64,000 bases of DNA, taken from positions 30,313,589 through 30,377,588 of the forward strand of contig CANTUZ010000011.1 of NCBI GenBank assembly GCA_947846985.1, in the 5' to 3' direction. Origin of the DNA: Fratercula arctica (lineage: Eukaryota; Chordata; Aves; Charadriiformes; Alcidae). Positions 51,391-64,000 of the stretch are shown here, piece by piece; within the stretch, counting starts at the first letter, position 1, and every line of letters starts with the position of its first letter. The notes beneath the pieces are model-generated. The model was not told the DNA's origin. It saw only the letters and a program-made list of their open reading frames with translations, and ran no database searches. The position numbers were made by a program, and so were the translations under genes.

Positions 51391-54300
51391 TGTGGGCTTG
51401 ATAAAAGAAGCAGCTGCTGGTAAGGGCTTGCTCAGATGCATGTAGATGAGACTGTGGACTGCCAGAAGGATCCAAGCAGATTTTTTTTTCTTCCTTGCTG
51501 CATTTCTTCTGGAATCCCTACCTCCGGCTCCTGTGAAGTTACATTGATCAGGTAAACTATTTCAGTTCTTCCCTGCGTTTCGTGCTTGCCAGCCGGCGTG
51601 CCTGCCCGCTGGATGGATAGCGGAATGAACGGGGCTCTGCTGCAGGGGTGGCAGGAACAGCTCCCTTTAGAGCAGACACACATTTTCACTGCTCCCTGCA
51701 AGCTGGCAGTCGTGAGGCTTTGAAAATTGTGCAGCCATGTTACACAGCCACAATTATTTCCCTTCCTCCCCCTCTCCTCCCCATTTAATTTTGCTGTGAT
51801 CTAAATAAGGCTAAGTCTAGTATTTCTCGTTTGCATCTGTCGATGCACCAGCCAGCCATGTTTTTCATGTGATCATGTACACTGTGCGGGTCTTGCTCGG
51901 AATGCAAAGATGTTTGGTGTCCTTTCGGTATCAGGCTCTTTACATCTTCTCCTGGAAAAAAAAAAAATAATCGGAAAATATCTGTACCGTGCTGCATGGA
52001 TTTTTTTGTGAGCACTGGGGGAGCGAACTAAAGGGCTTATTTGGAAACAGGGAGAAGATGAGAGCTGAAGGCTCCCCACATCCCCTCACCCACCAAATTT
52101 GATTGTTTGTATTAAAATAGGTGTTGCCCCATATTATCCCCCCTCAATCCCTACCCCCTCCCACATTTTCATCTGTTTTTTAAGTGTTGATTGAATAAAG
52201 CTATGGCTCAGCTGGAGAAAATGAAGAAGAAAAAAGGATGAAAAGGATGGCCTTTTGTGTTGAGATCTTTTGTGCAGCTCACCCACCCCCCTGCAGCTTC
52301 CCGGGGTAGTACCAGCAGCCTTTAGTTTAACTGGCTGCTGCCTGCAAAAACAACCTTGCAGAATTTGGGACGGGGGGAGAGTGGGAGCTCAGATGTGTCT
52401 GCTTGCAGTGTGAGAAAGATGTTAAATGGGATTGAGAATCTGCAGACTGGAAAATGCTGCACAATTTAACAGAAAGGGTATTACCTGCAGGGATTAACCC
52501 TATTTACTGACAATCTCTTCTCTTTCTGCTTCTTCACTTCACACTTGCTGTGTAATAGCTGTTGAGTTTCTGCAGCCAGAGCCTGGGTGCGTTGGAACAC
52601 AGTAGTGATTTTACCTGACGCGTTTAAGAAATGCCCTGTAAATGCTTTAAAACCTGAGTGTTTCACTTCTCAAAGGAAGTGTTGGGAGGCGTTGTGTCAT
52701 CCCTCCCTGCAAGACATGTTAATCAGCAGGTTACATCTTGTGAACTCCTGCTTGTGAGTTTAGAATTCACTCCCTCTGAATATTTTGCCGCTTTTCCACA
52801 CTTGAAGTGCTCCCATCCCAAATGTATCTTTGCGCAATGGTTCCTGTAGGTATTGCCACTTTGGGGGTCAAGGATGGTTTGCTGTTGTGGGCTTAATGGT
52901 TCCTGTGGTCTTTGTTACTGGGGTGCTAAGTCTCTGAAAAGCCCTGGCATCCCCTTTTGCAAAGAAATGCCTCAATGAGAAAGTGTTAATTTATCCCCAC
53001 ATATAGATAGATATCCTGGCTAAATGGGAGGGATTTAAAGCTGGTCTTTGCATTGTAGAGTGGAGCTTCTCTTTAATATTAGACCTTCATTTTAGAGTTT
53101 GCTGTTTTACAGGCCTGGGGGAGCACAGTACCTTGAGCACACTCACCCAGTGGAGACTGGAGCGCTTAGTACAATGGTGCTTGTATTACTCTGCTTTCCC
53201 TGGATCTCAAGCCCCTCATCTATGCAAACTCATACCTGAATATATAAATTGGGCTTCAAAGCATCTTACAGGCTAATTGCTGTTGTCCCGCGCAGTCAGA
53301 ATCGAGCATGTTGTAGATAGCAATGTGCCCACGGACTGTTTGAGTTTATAGATTTGTCTAAGACCTGATTTTCCCTGTCTCTCTGTAAAGACCATAATAA
53401 GGCTTGCAACTGGGTATCTTTGGACACATATCATCCATCCCCGTGCAAAAATGGGGTCGTCATCAAGCAAACGCTTTCCAAAGTTTCACAGAGAGTGGAG
53501 CAGGTCCAGACGTTTCCTGGAGGGGTCCCAACCCTAACCCAGCAGCCTGGGCTTTGTTGTTCTCTCAGGATGTCGCTGCCCGATTAATCCCTTTTCTTGT
53601 GGGATATGGGCTGAGCAGAGACTGGCTATTGTTGATGTGAATTATGGAATGGGTGAGCATATCATCTGTTGCTTTTAGTGGTCTGCACTATGAAATACTC
53701 ATACAGGCAGTTCAAATAAGCTGCAAGAAGATAAATATGAAGGAATGAAAACAATAAATATTGTGAAACTTCAAGTTGCATATGGACTGTCTCACCAGAG
53801 GGGGATGCTTTGTGGGGATTCAGATGCCTCTCGTAGGATCAGCACATGAAGCATATGTCTGACTCAGCTGTCAGTAGGGTCAGGAAAATTTAACTAACAA
53901 TTTAGGGAACAGCAGCAGCAACAAATATATGGGATAGGAAATCCCTTTTAAATTCCTTATTTCTGGGTAAATGTCCAACTTTGATTTTTATCTGCTTTTT
54001 TTTTTTACCTTTGTTTTTCTCCAGGATGAAAGCAGGTGAGCCTAGAAAGGAAGCAATGAAGTGAACTGTACACAAAATATTGCCAACCGAAAGTGTAAAA
54101 TAGAAAATTATTAAAAATGAAAAAAAACCCTCTTTTTTCCCCTATCATCTGCCTTGCAGGCATAATTACAACTAGGGACCAGATTTCAGACAGAGGAGTG
54201 ATTTTCAACTTGACAGTGTCCCTTTTAAGCCCTCATTGGTTTGCTCGCCAGCGACTGGTGTCTGGATAGATACACGATGGGAAAAGCACAGTTTGCAACA

Positions 54301-57300
54301 CGAGGTGCTGTTTTTCAGCTGTCCTTTCACAGTGTATTTAAAATAATGGTCTTCATGTGTCTTCTGAGGTTTTGTAGGATGATGAGATTGTCCTACCATT
54401 TTCTTAGTTTTCATTGTAAAAGGAAAGGAAAAGCTTTTCAAAATATTGGATAGTAATAAGTAAATAAAAAACAAATAAACCCTCCATGCTACTGCCTAAA
54501 ATGAGTTTCACCCATGATGATGATCTGCTGTATAGGTTGTCACTCTGGTTAAATTCCACAGCAGAACTGTGACACCATCTGTTCCCTTTCACTGTGTGCA
54601 AAAATGGTTTCCTTTCATTAGCATTAAGCTGCATAAAGAGACTGGAGATCTAGAAATATCCCAGTCTTTCAGTGACACATACCTTCTTAAAACAGAGTTC
54701 ATTACAAGCATCACTCGTATTTCTAGGAGAGAATGGAAGTTTTTGAGTAATATGCTATTAAAGGTCTTTGAATAGCAGGGAAAAAAAAAAATCGCCCCAG
54801 CCATACATTGCAAAGAAACCAGAAAGCTTTTGGAGATGTGTTAAGATGTTGTTGATTCAGAATAGCCGTCTTTACTATTGCATTCCCTGAAGGCAGTAGG
54901 TCTGCTGTGTGCCAGCGTCAGCACGGTATCTGCTCTGGTGTCTCTGGGATGTAGCGATTGTCTGGACATGGGACAGACCCCACCATGCCCATCCTCAGCG
55001 ACTGTCAACTTTTAACTGTCCTCTTTTCACTTAAAAGTTAGATCAGGAACCTCTGCAAAGTCCTAGGATGGACCTCAGTTGTAGAGTTGTGCTAAAAGTT
55101 ATGCATTTTGCTTTCATTGTCTCTTCATTGATCATGCTGTGTTTTAATGTCGTTTTAATGCTAGCGCGCTGAACCGTTGGTGATGACACAGAGATGTGTA
55201 TTCAGCAGTGCCCTGTTGCAGGCTTGTCTTCCCGCCGCTCTGTTAGGACAACTTGGTAAATAAATGCAAGGCAGGAGAAATCAGCATCATTCTTCTCTGA
55301 AATGCTATCTATATGTAAATCTGTAGTGCCATTTTTTTCCCTTTAAAAGTTGAAAAGCACTTTCAGTTCCTGTTTAACGGTTGCTCCCTCTGAATTACAT
55401 GAAGCAATGAGAGAGGTCAGCCAATGCTGTCCTGCGGGAATGAAATCTTTTTGTTGTTGTTCCACGAAGCTGTTGCAAATAACATTGGAGATGCAGCGAA
55501 CGTAGAGCAAAACAAGCCACCAGAATTACACCGCATACCCAGTGGATCGCAATGATAAAATATTAATCAGGCACTGCAGATCTGAGTTGTCATCTCCTCA
55601 TATGAAACAAGGCGCATAGTCCCACTCTGCCCCTTCCTCCCGAAGGTCCCAGAATTAAAATATTTGTTACTTGTGATTAGTAAAGACACCTGACTGAGCC
55701 CTTGTTGACAGGAATAGTCTCTCAGCGTTTTGAATCAGGTTTAATGGTCAAACTTTGGAGCTTGATAAGTAGAAGTCTACCCTGAGTACTGGAGGGAGTA
55801 CAGCATACTCGGTTTAAGCTTATGCCAACTGGTGAAATTCAGTTCCCTTGGATGTGACTGTGTTGCGCCGTGACTTGAAAAGTGGTTTTGCCCAGTTATC
55901 TTTTAGCAATTCCTTTTTCCTTTAAACCCTGTTACTACTTCTCATTTCTGTCTTTCAGCAGTGAAAAGAGCAGTGTTGCTCAGGTGCCTTTTGAAACTTC
56001 AGTTCTGGTGACATCTCCCATTTCAAACCAATTTAATACCACCACAGCTCTTTCTCTGCAGGCTGACAGGGTGGGATGAATGAGTCGTTGAGATGCAAGA
56101 ACTTTGCCTGCCGTGCAGTCACAGGGAAAGTCTTCTTTTAGAAGATATGCTTTTTCTCAGATTTGGTGTTGTCAGAGCAGCTGGTAATTTCTCACCAATC
56201 TAGCGAGGGCCTGCTAGTTCCTGGTGGAATGAGCAGCATGTTCTGAACGTGCAGTGTGATTCGGCTGGTTAGTTTATTCCATATAAAGATACTTAGGTCT
56301 GCTGTGCATGGCCTGTGTGCTTACAGCTGGAGCTGGCCTGAGCTTTTCTCCACCAGAGACTTCTCTCTACCCAAGCAGCAATTTTCATAAAATGTTTTGG
56401 AGCTGAATAAGTTTGAAAATTTCTCCTGATGCAAAATAAAAGGTCTGATTTCAGATTACAGCAATATCATAATAATGGTGAAAGAGAAAGCAGGTATCTA
56501 ACAGGCTACACTGCGAAAGCCCCAGGAGCAACAGGAATCCTTTGCAAAGCAGTCCTGATTTGCGGAAATGCTCCTCTGAATTCTTGCCCAAATCACATCG
56601 CATCAAGTCGCAGTTCTTAAGATGACCTGCAAAAACATGAGATCTAATTTGTGACGGCAATTTGTGATCCAGTGTATAAGGAACTGATTGGAGATATAGA
56701 AAGAAGAGGCAGGACTTGTTGGGATTCAAGGTGCTGGGTTGCAGTGTTTGCTCATCGCTACATGCAGTTACACCTGTTCTCCACCACGCTATCCTGGCGC
56801 AGAAATCCCCATGACGAGTCCAGAGGGCAGTGGAGCTTTGTGGCCGAGTGTGTGAGCAAGCCGCATCCCACCACATCGGTGATGGGGGTGGGTACCCAGG
56901 ATCCAGTGCTGTACCAGCCACTGGGAGAAAAATGGTGCATAGTAGAAGGAAGCTTGAGAAGGAGTAAAGCCATGATGCTGAAATGTGCCAAATACCCCTA
57001 GATGGTACACTGGAAAGAATCAGATCTTCCCCTTCTCCCCAGCTAGCGTGTGTGGTGTTGTGTCTTGCAGATGTATTGAAAATCTGCGTTAGAGCTGTGA
57101 GCAATTAACACATTTCCTGAGGACACATGGAGAGAAACTGAACTTGCGTGTGATCTAGCGCAGTTCTGCCTTAATAGATCTTGGCTATACCTATGATTTA
57201 AAATTGTTTTACTGACACACAACAATATTTAAACTCTGGTGGTGTGCTGGTTGTGTGGAGAGGGGTCATGATGCCAGTGCAGCCTGCTTACCCTCCTGTA

Positions 57301-57908
57301 TTCGAGTAAGTTGCTGGGATGACGTGAAGCTTCCCATTGAACTGGATTCAGACTTTATTCAAGTTCAGACTGGGAGTTTTCACCTTGAAAAATGTGCTTT
57401 GCCTTCTCTTTAAGGAGATGCCTTCAGAAAAGAAAAAAAAAAAAGCAATGAGTAGAGTTGAATGGCAAACAGTTTTCTTTCCTACAATCTGGAGCAAGAA
57501 CATTTTTATAAGTTCAAGACTCATTGCGTTTTTTGTTGAAGATGAGACACGAATGAAAAATAACCCTTATTGCAGCTAAAACACATGCTGGGGAGAGCAG
57601 GGGAGAACTGCCCTTTAATAAACCAGTTTGGTGCTCTCGCCGCACTCCTGGAGCGTGGAAAGCACATCCAGTTCCTGCACTGCTCAGTGGAGACTGGGTA
57701 CATACGGAATGGAAAAGGACTGGGTTAACATCTGCACAAGGAGGCAAACAGCAGGCAAGGGAGACTCTTGGAGAAGAGGAGAGGGTGGAGAAGAAAAGCA
57801 GTAGAGCAATGGTTATCATCTGGGGAACATTTTCCAGATAGTATGGTGTGGCAGAGTGATAAAGATGCTGGGCTTTTTGGAGGAAGGCTCCCAGCCTTAA
57901 GCTTCAGA

Positions 57909-57930
57909 GATTTGAGATTGATTTGAGATT
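57909..57930 (+). repeat. Perfect 11-bp tandem duplication GATTTGAGATT
   Basis: Two exact adjacent copies of an 11-bp unit. Small slippage duplication next to a weakly SINE-like stretch (57845-57900) that is too diverged to call. Confidence 0.9.
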
Positions 57931-58311
57931 AAAATTGTGCAATCTGAACAGATCAATGACTTTTCTCTGTAATTAGAGCTCCTGATACTCTCTTGGTTGG
58001 TGTGCATACACTAAGACCTCATTCAAAACACTTCAGCACAGATTTTAATACTGTGCTGGATTGGGGCCATCATGATAAATACAAATGTTAATGATTTTCC
58101 AGGCTTATACTTAAAATTCAGTGGTTGAAGTTTGCAAACTGATTGTGCAGATTGCCAAATTAGGTCCAATTACTCAAATTTAGATGAGCTTCGCATAAAA
58201 CATACAAATGTGTTCAATGCAGTATTCTGCTTAGGTCTGTGATTTCGTTTCACCAGGCTTATATGTGCATGAGTTCATTAAAATTGGTTTCATTTCTTTT
58301 TTTTTTTTCTT

Positions 58312-58339
58312 CCCCCCCCCCCCCCCCCCCCCCCCCCCC
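58312..58339 (+). repeat. C28 mononucleotide run preceded by a T-rich tract
   Basis: Twenty-eight consecutive C follow a T-rich pyrimidine tract (58296-58311), giving about 44 bases of pure pyrimidine. The complement is G28, able to form G-quadruplex structures. The length in the assembly may be inexact, as long C runs are hard to sequence. Confidence 0.92.
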
Positions 58340-61300
58340 AGCATCGCTTTGAAAAAGTGGTATTTAAGCTAGGGAAAAATAGTAAAGAACAGGCTCGTAA
58401 TTATAAAATGAAGCTACATGAAGTCATGCAGCATGGCCGTGGTGCATTCTGCCAGAGAGAGAACTTGAGAGCTCATTACTGAGCCCAAAGTTCAAACTGA
58501 CCACTCTCTGTCAAAGGTTTCTAGTTTATCAGTCAATTAAATGAGACCTTGTGCTGTATATTTATGCAGTCTTTGTGGTCCAGTTGTTGATTGGCGGGGG
58601 AGAAAAACATTTCCACTTCATCAGGACTGCTCTTGGTTTGTATTCTAATTAGTATTTATTTTTCTTATTAAAAATAATAACTTGGACAAGGAAGCACTGC
58701 TCCTCTTCTGTTTGTTAATCCTTTGGAAAAAAAAAAAAGCACAAGCCGTCTCTCAGCCTGAACAAATGGGAAAATCTCCAGACAGACTAAAGGCTTTAAT
58801 GAGGTTGTTACCTCTCTCTGAAGCTGCCCGACCCTTTCGAAAAGGTGACGGTCTTGCGTCTCCTGGAGCACGGAGACATGCCTTCTTGTCTGTATTAATG
58901 ACTTTATTTATTGCTGTGTAAGGTATCCAAGTGTCAAAATAATATTTATGTTTATTTAAAAGTAACATTTAGTGCTCCAGTAAGTTATGGTTTGTTATTT
59001 GGAAATGAATTTATCTAGCTCATGGTCCAGATGTGAAAAAACACACTTAGCTTGCATGCAAAATCGCTTTTTAAAAATGAACTGTGATGTAGCAATACAC
59101 ACATACTCTGCGTGTCTCTGTATTGGTATAAGAATGAATTATCCATGCTGTGAGCCAGTACACTTTTAAATAGCGGTTTAAACAATAATCTCCAACAGTC
59201 TCAAAGAAGCCCTAATGTTTTAATAAATTGGTAATGAGCTGCTTAAAAACCCTATTATGTTATCTTAACAGCAACTTTGTAATCAAGACTGCAAACCGAT
59301 TTTCATTGCAAGTAGGTTCTGACCTTCCGCTCTTTCCCAGCCTTCTCCAGAGCGTGGTTTTTCAACTTGGAATTCCTTGTGCATGGTGGGGAGGGATTGT
59401 TCCGCCTCTCCCCATCCTCTGAGGGTGATTGCACAAGGTGTTTGCTTTCATCCGCCTGTTTTGTCAAGATGTAGTGATTTTGCTTTTGAAAGAAGTTTTG
59501 TAGCTCTCAGACAAAGTGGAGTATGTCAGAAATGATTTTGTATAGGAAAAAATATTAGTGTTTGGTTGTCTGCCTTGACAGTTACTCAGGTATTTTAAGA
59601 ATTGTAGAGTTGTTCACAGGTAAAAATTTGTGAGACAGTCCTCTCTGACCTCGGTAAACTGTGTAAACCTTAGTTACTGCTCGGGTGTTGTAGCTTAAAT
59701 ACTTTTCGGTAGTCCCTTGGCTTGTAAAAAATAGCCATGAAAATAGCAACCGATCTCTGGAGAGTCCAGAGTGTCCTATTTCCCCACTACTTCCCAGTGC
59801 ACCTCTCTTAAAAATCTTTATGCGCTGGATCTGCCTTTGTTAGCGCAGCCCCTTTGGGTGTAGGTGCTTGTGGGCCATGCACTTCTCTTGATTGGGTATG
59901 GGAACAGTAGCTCCATTATTTCTGGAACTATTCCTGGTGAATGCTAACATTTCAGCCACTTCCTCTGAGTGCCGCGGCGGTGTCGGTGTGAGGTTTAGCA
60001 TGCGAAGATGTCAGTTTGTGTGGAATGCAGTTATATTTTGTTTCCACGTTGTCACAAGGAAAACAGGCACGGCAGTCTGGGCAGAAATGTCTAGCGCAAT
60101 TGATTCTCGGTTACTTTCTCCATGAAAGCTGTTGCTTATTCATTTCGTTTGTTTCTCTGCCATATTTCAGAATAAAAGCCGTAGAAAATACAGACCTCCA
60201 AGTGATAGTTGTGTTAAGTTTCGAGGCTAACCTCAGTGACGGAGCTGTGAAACAGAGGGTTGTAAATAAAGGCTGCAGTTATCCTTGGACTATAGTCCTC
60301 TATAAATGTTTCCGCGTTTTTGCTCAGTCTGTCACTTCTAGCAAGGCACTGATTATATCAGTCAGAATTGCCTCATCTAAAAAATTATATTGCTAGTTTT
60401 TACCTACCTCCCAGAAATGCGGTGAGACTTCCCGGGACAAGCAGCGTGTGTTGCCTGACAACAGCCCCGTGCCATGGGACAGCCCGGCTCCCTTCCCGCT
60501 TCGTGACTGTGCAGTGTCCCGCTTCCCTGGGAGGATGCATTTGCTCTCGGCAGGACCAAGGTATTTGACACCTCTGAAAAATGAGGCTTATATCAAATAG
60601 CCTGTTCAAGCACTTTATAAAAATGAACTCTTTAGTCTTTGCCATATGAAACAAGACAGCAAACTGAGGCAGAGGAGGGAAAGCCCAGCAGACAGGCAGC
60701 TGCAAAACTCTGGAGCCTTCACATGCCTGGGCTGAGCTTGTTCTGCCAGGATGATGCCCTGCTAAAGAAGCAGGGAAGGCAGCAAAGATAAGCGTGCCGC
60801 TGCCTGCCAGCAGAAAACAAAGAGAACAGTCACTAAAAAGAACATTTCACCTGAACTTTTCTAATCAGACATGCTCTGAGGCTTCCCTTTGCCTTTGGAG
60901 GTCAGAAGGGGCTGCCATCTGCAGCTGGTCTGGCCAAAATTAATGTGACGGTGGGCGACGTGACTTGCAAACCATATTTTGTGGCACATGGAGGTATGGG
61001 GGGAGTTATGGTCCAGAGAGGATGACATCTTCTGGGTGTCATCTCCGTCACAGGGAACAGTAGGAAGTCTCAGCTGCGGGGACTGGTTTGCTGCATGTGT
61101 CACCCTAACTTGTATCATGGTGTTTTGTGCTGTTCCTCCAGAAGAGTGGATTTGAAGTTTTGTGAATGTATTAACTGAGGAATCTGTCTCTTGTGACTTC
61201 CACCTTGAGATTTACTAAGCATTACCTAAATTTGTATTGTCAAGACTTGAAATATTTCATGGTCTTCCTATTTAAGTGAAATCCATCAGGGCTATCTGTA

Positions 61301-61560
61301 TTTCCTCCAAAATTTAAGCAAAAGTAACACTACCACTCTTTAAATTTCCAGAGACAGAGACATGGGCCTTTAGTGTTGTGTATTTGGCCACAACAGAGGC
61401 TGGCCTCATTCAATCCAATTTAGAAGATAAAATACTATGAGTGCACATAGGTTTGTTGAGAAATGAGTTAAATGTTTACATAAAAACTCAATCTGTGAAG
61501 CTCTTAGAGTGTGGTTAATGGACAAAGACGGGAATCGAGGTATGTAGGTGGTGGTTGCAG
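58340..61560. other. Intronic stretch with no supported gene
   Basis: About 3.2 kb, mostly AT-rich with an A12 run near 58727-58738. 60420-60560 is richer in CpG. A short CAAACTGAGGCAGAGG at about 60660 hints at a reversed MIR but is too short to call. No coding signal. Confidence 0.55.
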
Positions 61561-61682
61561 ATACGGGTTTCTGACCTTCTTTTGTAACCTTGGGAAGCTT
61601 TTCCTTTTCTGTAAAATAGGGATAACAATACACCCATGCTTTCGTAAAGTGCCTTTAAGTGTCCTGATGAAGTGCTATATAC
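61561..61682 (+). mobile_element. MIR-like (CORE-SINE) fragment, core and 3' tail
   Basis: GTAACCTTGGGAAGCTTTTCC is followed by TTTTCTGTAAAATAGGGATAACAATACACCC, the MIR run GACCTTGGGCAAGT...CATCTGTAAAATGGGGATAATAATA. It ends with GTAAAGTGCCTTTAAGTGTCCTGATGAAGTGCTATATA, the same tail as in the copy at 30900-31003. The clearest of the MIR-like copies in the window. Confidence 0.75.
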
Positions 61683-64000
61683 AACCAGCCAAGGATAAGA
61701 GCCTTTATCTGCCGTGTCAGTTATTCCTATGCTAAGGCTGGCTGCTGGAGGAATAAATAGAACCTGTTCCTCTGTGTTAGGTGACTGCCCGAGTTCATGT
61801 CTGTTCTATATTTAAGCATGCAGTTACATGTTTTAAGACATATTTCTTTACAAGTTCTGTTATTAAGCTCATGTGCCTTTCATAGTGTCATTGGGACCAT
61901 AAAGTTTAAGTGCTGGATGCAGAAGGGGAGAACAAGAAAACCTTTTAACCTGTACTTTATTAGAAATCCATTTCAGATGATCCCTGTGGAAATGTTAATG
62001 ATAGTTTTGTTTCTGAAGGCAGACAGTAACTAGTCATGATTTTCTCCAGAAAGGAAATAATATGAACTGTGCAAAGCCTAATGAACGGGAAGTGGCTGAT
62101 TTATTGTGAAAATTTATAGCTTTCTGATGTTGCCTGGTTTTTATGTTAATCTCGTTGTGTGGACTGTGTGTTGGGGATAATTGAGAAACATGGAAGACAG
62201 AATAGTTTTTTGTAGTCCCTAAATTATTATCTGGTGAGTGTAGATTGTAGATTATAACTTTGATCAGCAGCAGCACCAGTTTCTTCTAAAACTTTTCCAG
62301 AGTTCTAGACACTTTAATGTATCAAGTTATGAGGTATAATAGGGTTCAGAATAGAGTTGTGTTCTATACAAGATCGGCTCAAGGAGGGAGGGATTCCTTT
62401 AAACCTCAAAGAGAAAGGACAGGAGGAAGCGAAAAATCAAAGAAAACCCAGCTTATGTATAGGGGAAATTCTCTCATTTGAATTCTGACCATAGATTTCT
62501 TTAGTTATACCAAAGATACAGTGGCAACACCACTGCTGTATTTGCTGCTATTGCAGAAACTGGAATGCCACGAAAGACCTTCCATGCTGGGAATGATCAA
62601 AAGTCCCCCCAGGTTTTTGGCTCGTCCTTTGGTCTTAAAATGCCTTTTGAAGAGAACATATGTGGAAGAAGTAAGAGCAGAGGACGAGGTGCCAAGGTTT
62701 CTGCCATGGTGTCTGACTGTCACTGAATTTCAGGAGCAGCTGGGTACAGTGGGAAGTGAGCACCTTTGGGCATCCTTTGAGATGGCTTCCAAAGCCCTGC
62801 TCTGCAACTGGCTTTGCTGCAGGTTTGTCGTAAAATCTTTTTATTTTCCTCCTTGTCTTCATGAACAGTGAATTATGCATGATCCATCTCTCCATATTGA
62901 CCCCAGATTAGAAAGGAGCAGCCATGCTGCTCCGAAATAGTTATTTTATTAGGGGTTCTGCTGCAGTCTTTTTAGGGGAGCACTGTAGCATGTACCAAGC
63001 TGATGCCTGCAACATCTCTTTTTTTTAATAACAGGAATTAAAACATAAAAAAGGGTAAAAAAGGGACTTTAAAGGTGCATTATGTAAATTAATCTTAGGC
63101 TTCAGAGGAAGATTGGCCTTCCTGTGTTAAATATGCTTTTGTAGAGTAAAATATGTGTTTGTGTGTGAATTGTGTAGCACGTATGTGGTCGTGTTAACTG
63201 AGATACATTTATCATATATATTTGAATTCACCATCTCAGCTGGACTTTGAACTTCTGACATCTTCTGCTTAAAAAGAAGAAAAATCTGTCTCTGGCAAAA
63301 GCAAATTCTTCTTTCCAGCTCTCTACCCACAAATTAATCTTTTACATGACATATTTTTAATGTCATGCAGATAGCTGGGAAATCCACCTTCTTCCTTACA
63401 AAATTCAATGTGCCAGAGCTGAGGGCAGGATGGAGAGGATTTACCCTGCACCATGCACAGCTTTTCTAGATGCAAAGATGCTGGGTGTTTAAAAAGGTTT
63501 CCTAGAGAGCTTGAGAAACAAGAGCTGTATGTTACTGAAGCATGGAAATTTTTACCTACCCTATGAGAGGCCCACCTCTATGACTTGAGAAAGAACTATG
63601 CAATCAGACTTGAAAGCTGTCACACTCAAAAGCTCTCTCTCTTTTTTTTTTTTAGTGTTTTATTATTTCCTGCTGAGTTTCTATATCAATGCAAAAATAT
63701 GTTCCAGTACAGTGTATGTATTTTTATTAAACCAGGGTCTTTTTCTGTGCACCACTGTAGAAGAAGGAAAATCTGCAGAGGGCTTCAGAGACCACTGCTG
63801 GGAATGACCACTGTGTCTCCAGATGGACTTTAGTGAATAAGGATTATTTATGCTTGTAACAGCTAACGAGTCCCATTTGTGTTGGTTTTAGTATGGCTTA
63901 AACTTTTGCATACTGGACAGCAGATTTATTCTTGGTATAGTCTGGAGTAGCCTGGGAAGGGAACCCTAGTTGTGGCCCAGAACTGTGCTGGGTGCTGTAG
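61683..64000. other. Intronic stretch to the window end, no supported gene
   Basis: About 2.3 kb. A 116-codon frame at 62521-62871 has no recognisable domain. A T12 run lies at 63643-63654. The last 30 bases (CCCAGAACTGTGCTGGGTGCTGTAG) resemble the start of an old amniote repeat that would continue past the window. Confidence 0.55.

Larger units (their letters stand above)
49095..58311. other. Intronic stretch with no supported gene
   Basis: About 9.2 kb. Apart from the features listed separately I see short A or T runs only (near 51961, 53997, 54781). The largest open frame in the window, 217 codons on the minus strand at 56451-57104, lies here. It overlaps a 116-codon frame on the + strand and has no recognisable domain. 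It is discussed among the findings and is not called as a gene. Confidence 0.55.

Noticed and set aside
57845..57900. Possible 5' part of a tRNA-derived SINE (GGCAGAGTGATAAAGATGCTGGGCT)
   Set aside because: Too short and diverged, with no matching core or tail after it.
60650..60690. CAAACTGAGGCAGAGG as a reversed MIR landmark
   Set aside because: Only one landmark present; the following segment does not match.
62521..62871. 116-codon open frame near the window end
   Set aside because: Overlapped by frames on the other strand and without any known motif; could not be tied to a gene or a repeat.

Overview
This is vertebrate nuclear DNA, most likely from a bird. It is AT-rich, almost free of coding sequence, and carries CR1 LINEs with the ATTCTATG-type 3' tail, an avian-type endogenous retrovirus LTR, and decayed MIR-like (CORE-SINE) repeats. 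The forms of the CR1 copies and the LTR resemble those I remember from Neoaves more than from chicken; that narrower placement is an inference from memory.

I can support only one coding segment: a 117-bp internal exon on the + strand (6661-6777), with an AG acceptor and a GTAAGT donor. Its 38 complete codons, plus a split codon at each end, match the MAGI scaffold family at the join between the first PDZ domain and the guanylate-kinase-like domain. They fit MAGI1 better than MAGI2 or MAGI3. By its place in the protein this is the second coding exon. The window is therefore the last 6.7 kb of one MAGI1 intron, the exon, and more than 57 kb of the next intron. I found no following exon before the window ends.

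Layout: 1-6660 is upstream intron with an ancient minus-strand CR1 (5212-5750). 6661-6777 is the exon, followed by a 41-bp T-rich tract (6821-6861). 6862-26690 is intron with T-rich simple repeats, a CpG-rich block (about 20090-20830) and a cluster of inverted repeats (21996-22054). 26696-27272 is a solo ERV LTR. 27278-48548 is intron with one CR1 (31878-32975) and three MIR-like fragments. 48549-49094 is a second CR1. 49095-64000 is intron with a G12 run and CpG cluster (51081-51390), a 28-base C run (58312-58339) and another MIR-like fragment.

The longer open frames (up to 217 codons) show no recognisable domain, are mostly frames open by chance or lie in repeats, and are not called as genes. 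There is no operon, CRISPR array, tRNA or rRNA gene, or bacterial-type system here. I see no convincing undescribed system. The points most worth a second look are the hairpin cluster, the two CpG-rich blocks, the exon's splice-site context and the history of the transposable elements.
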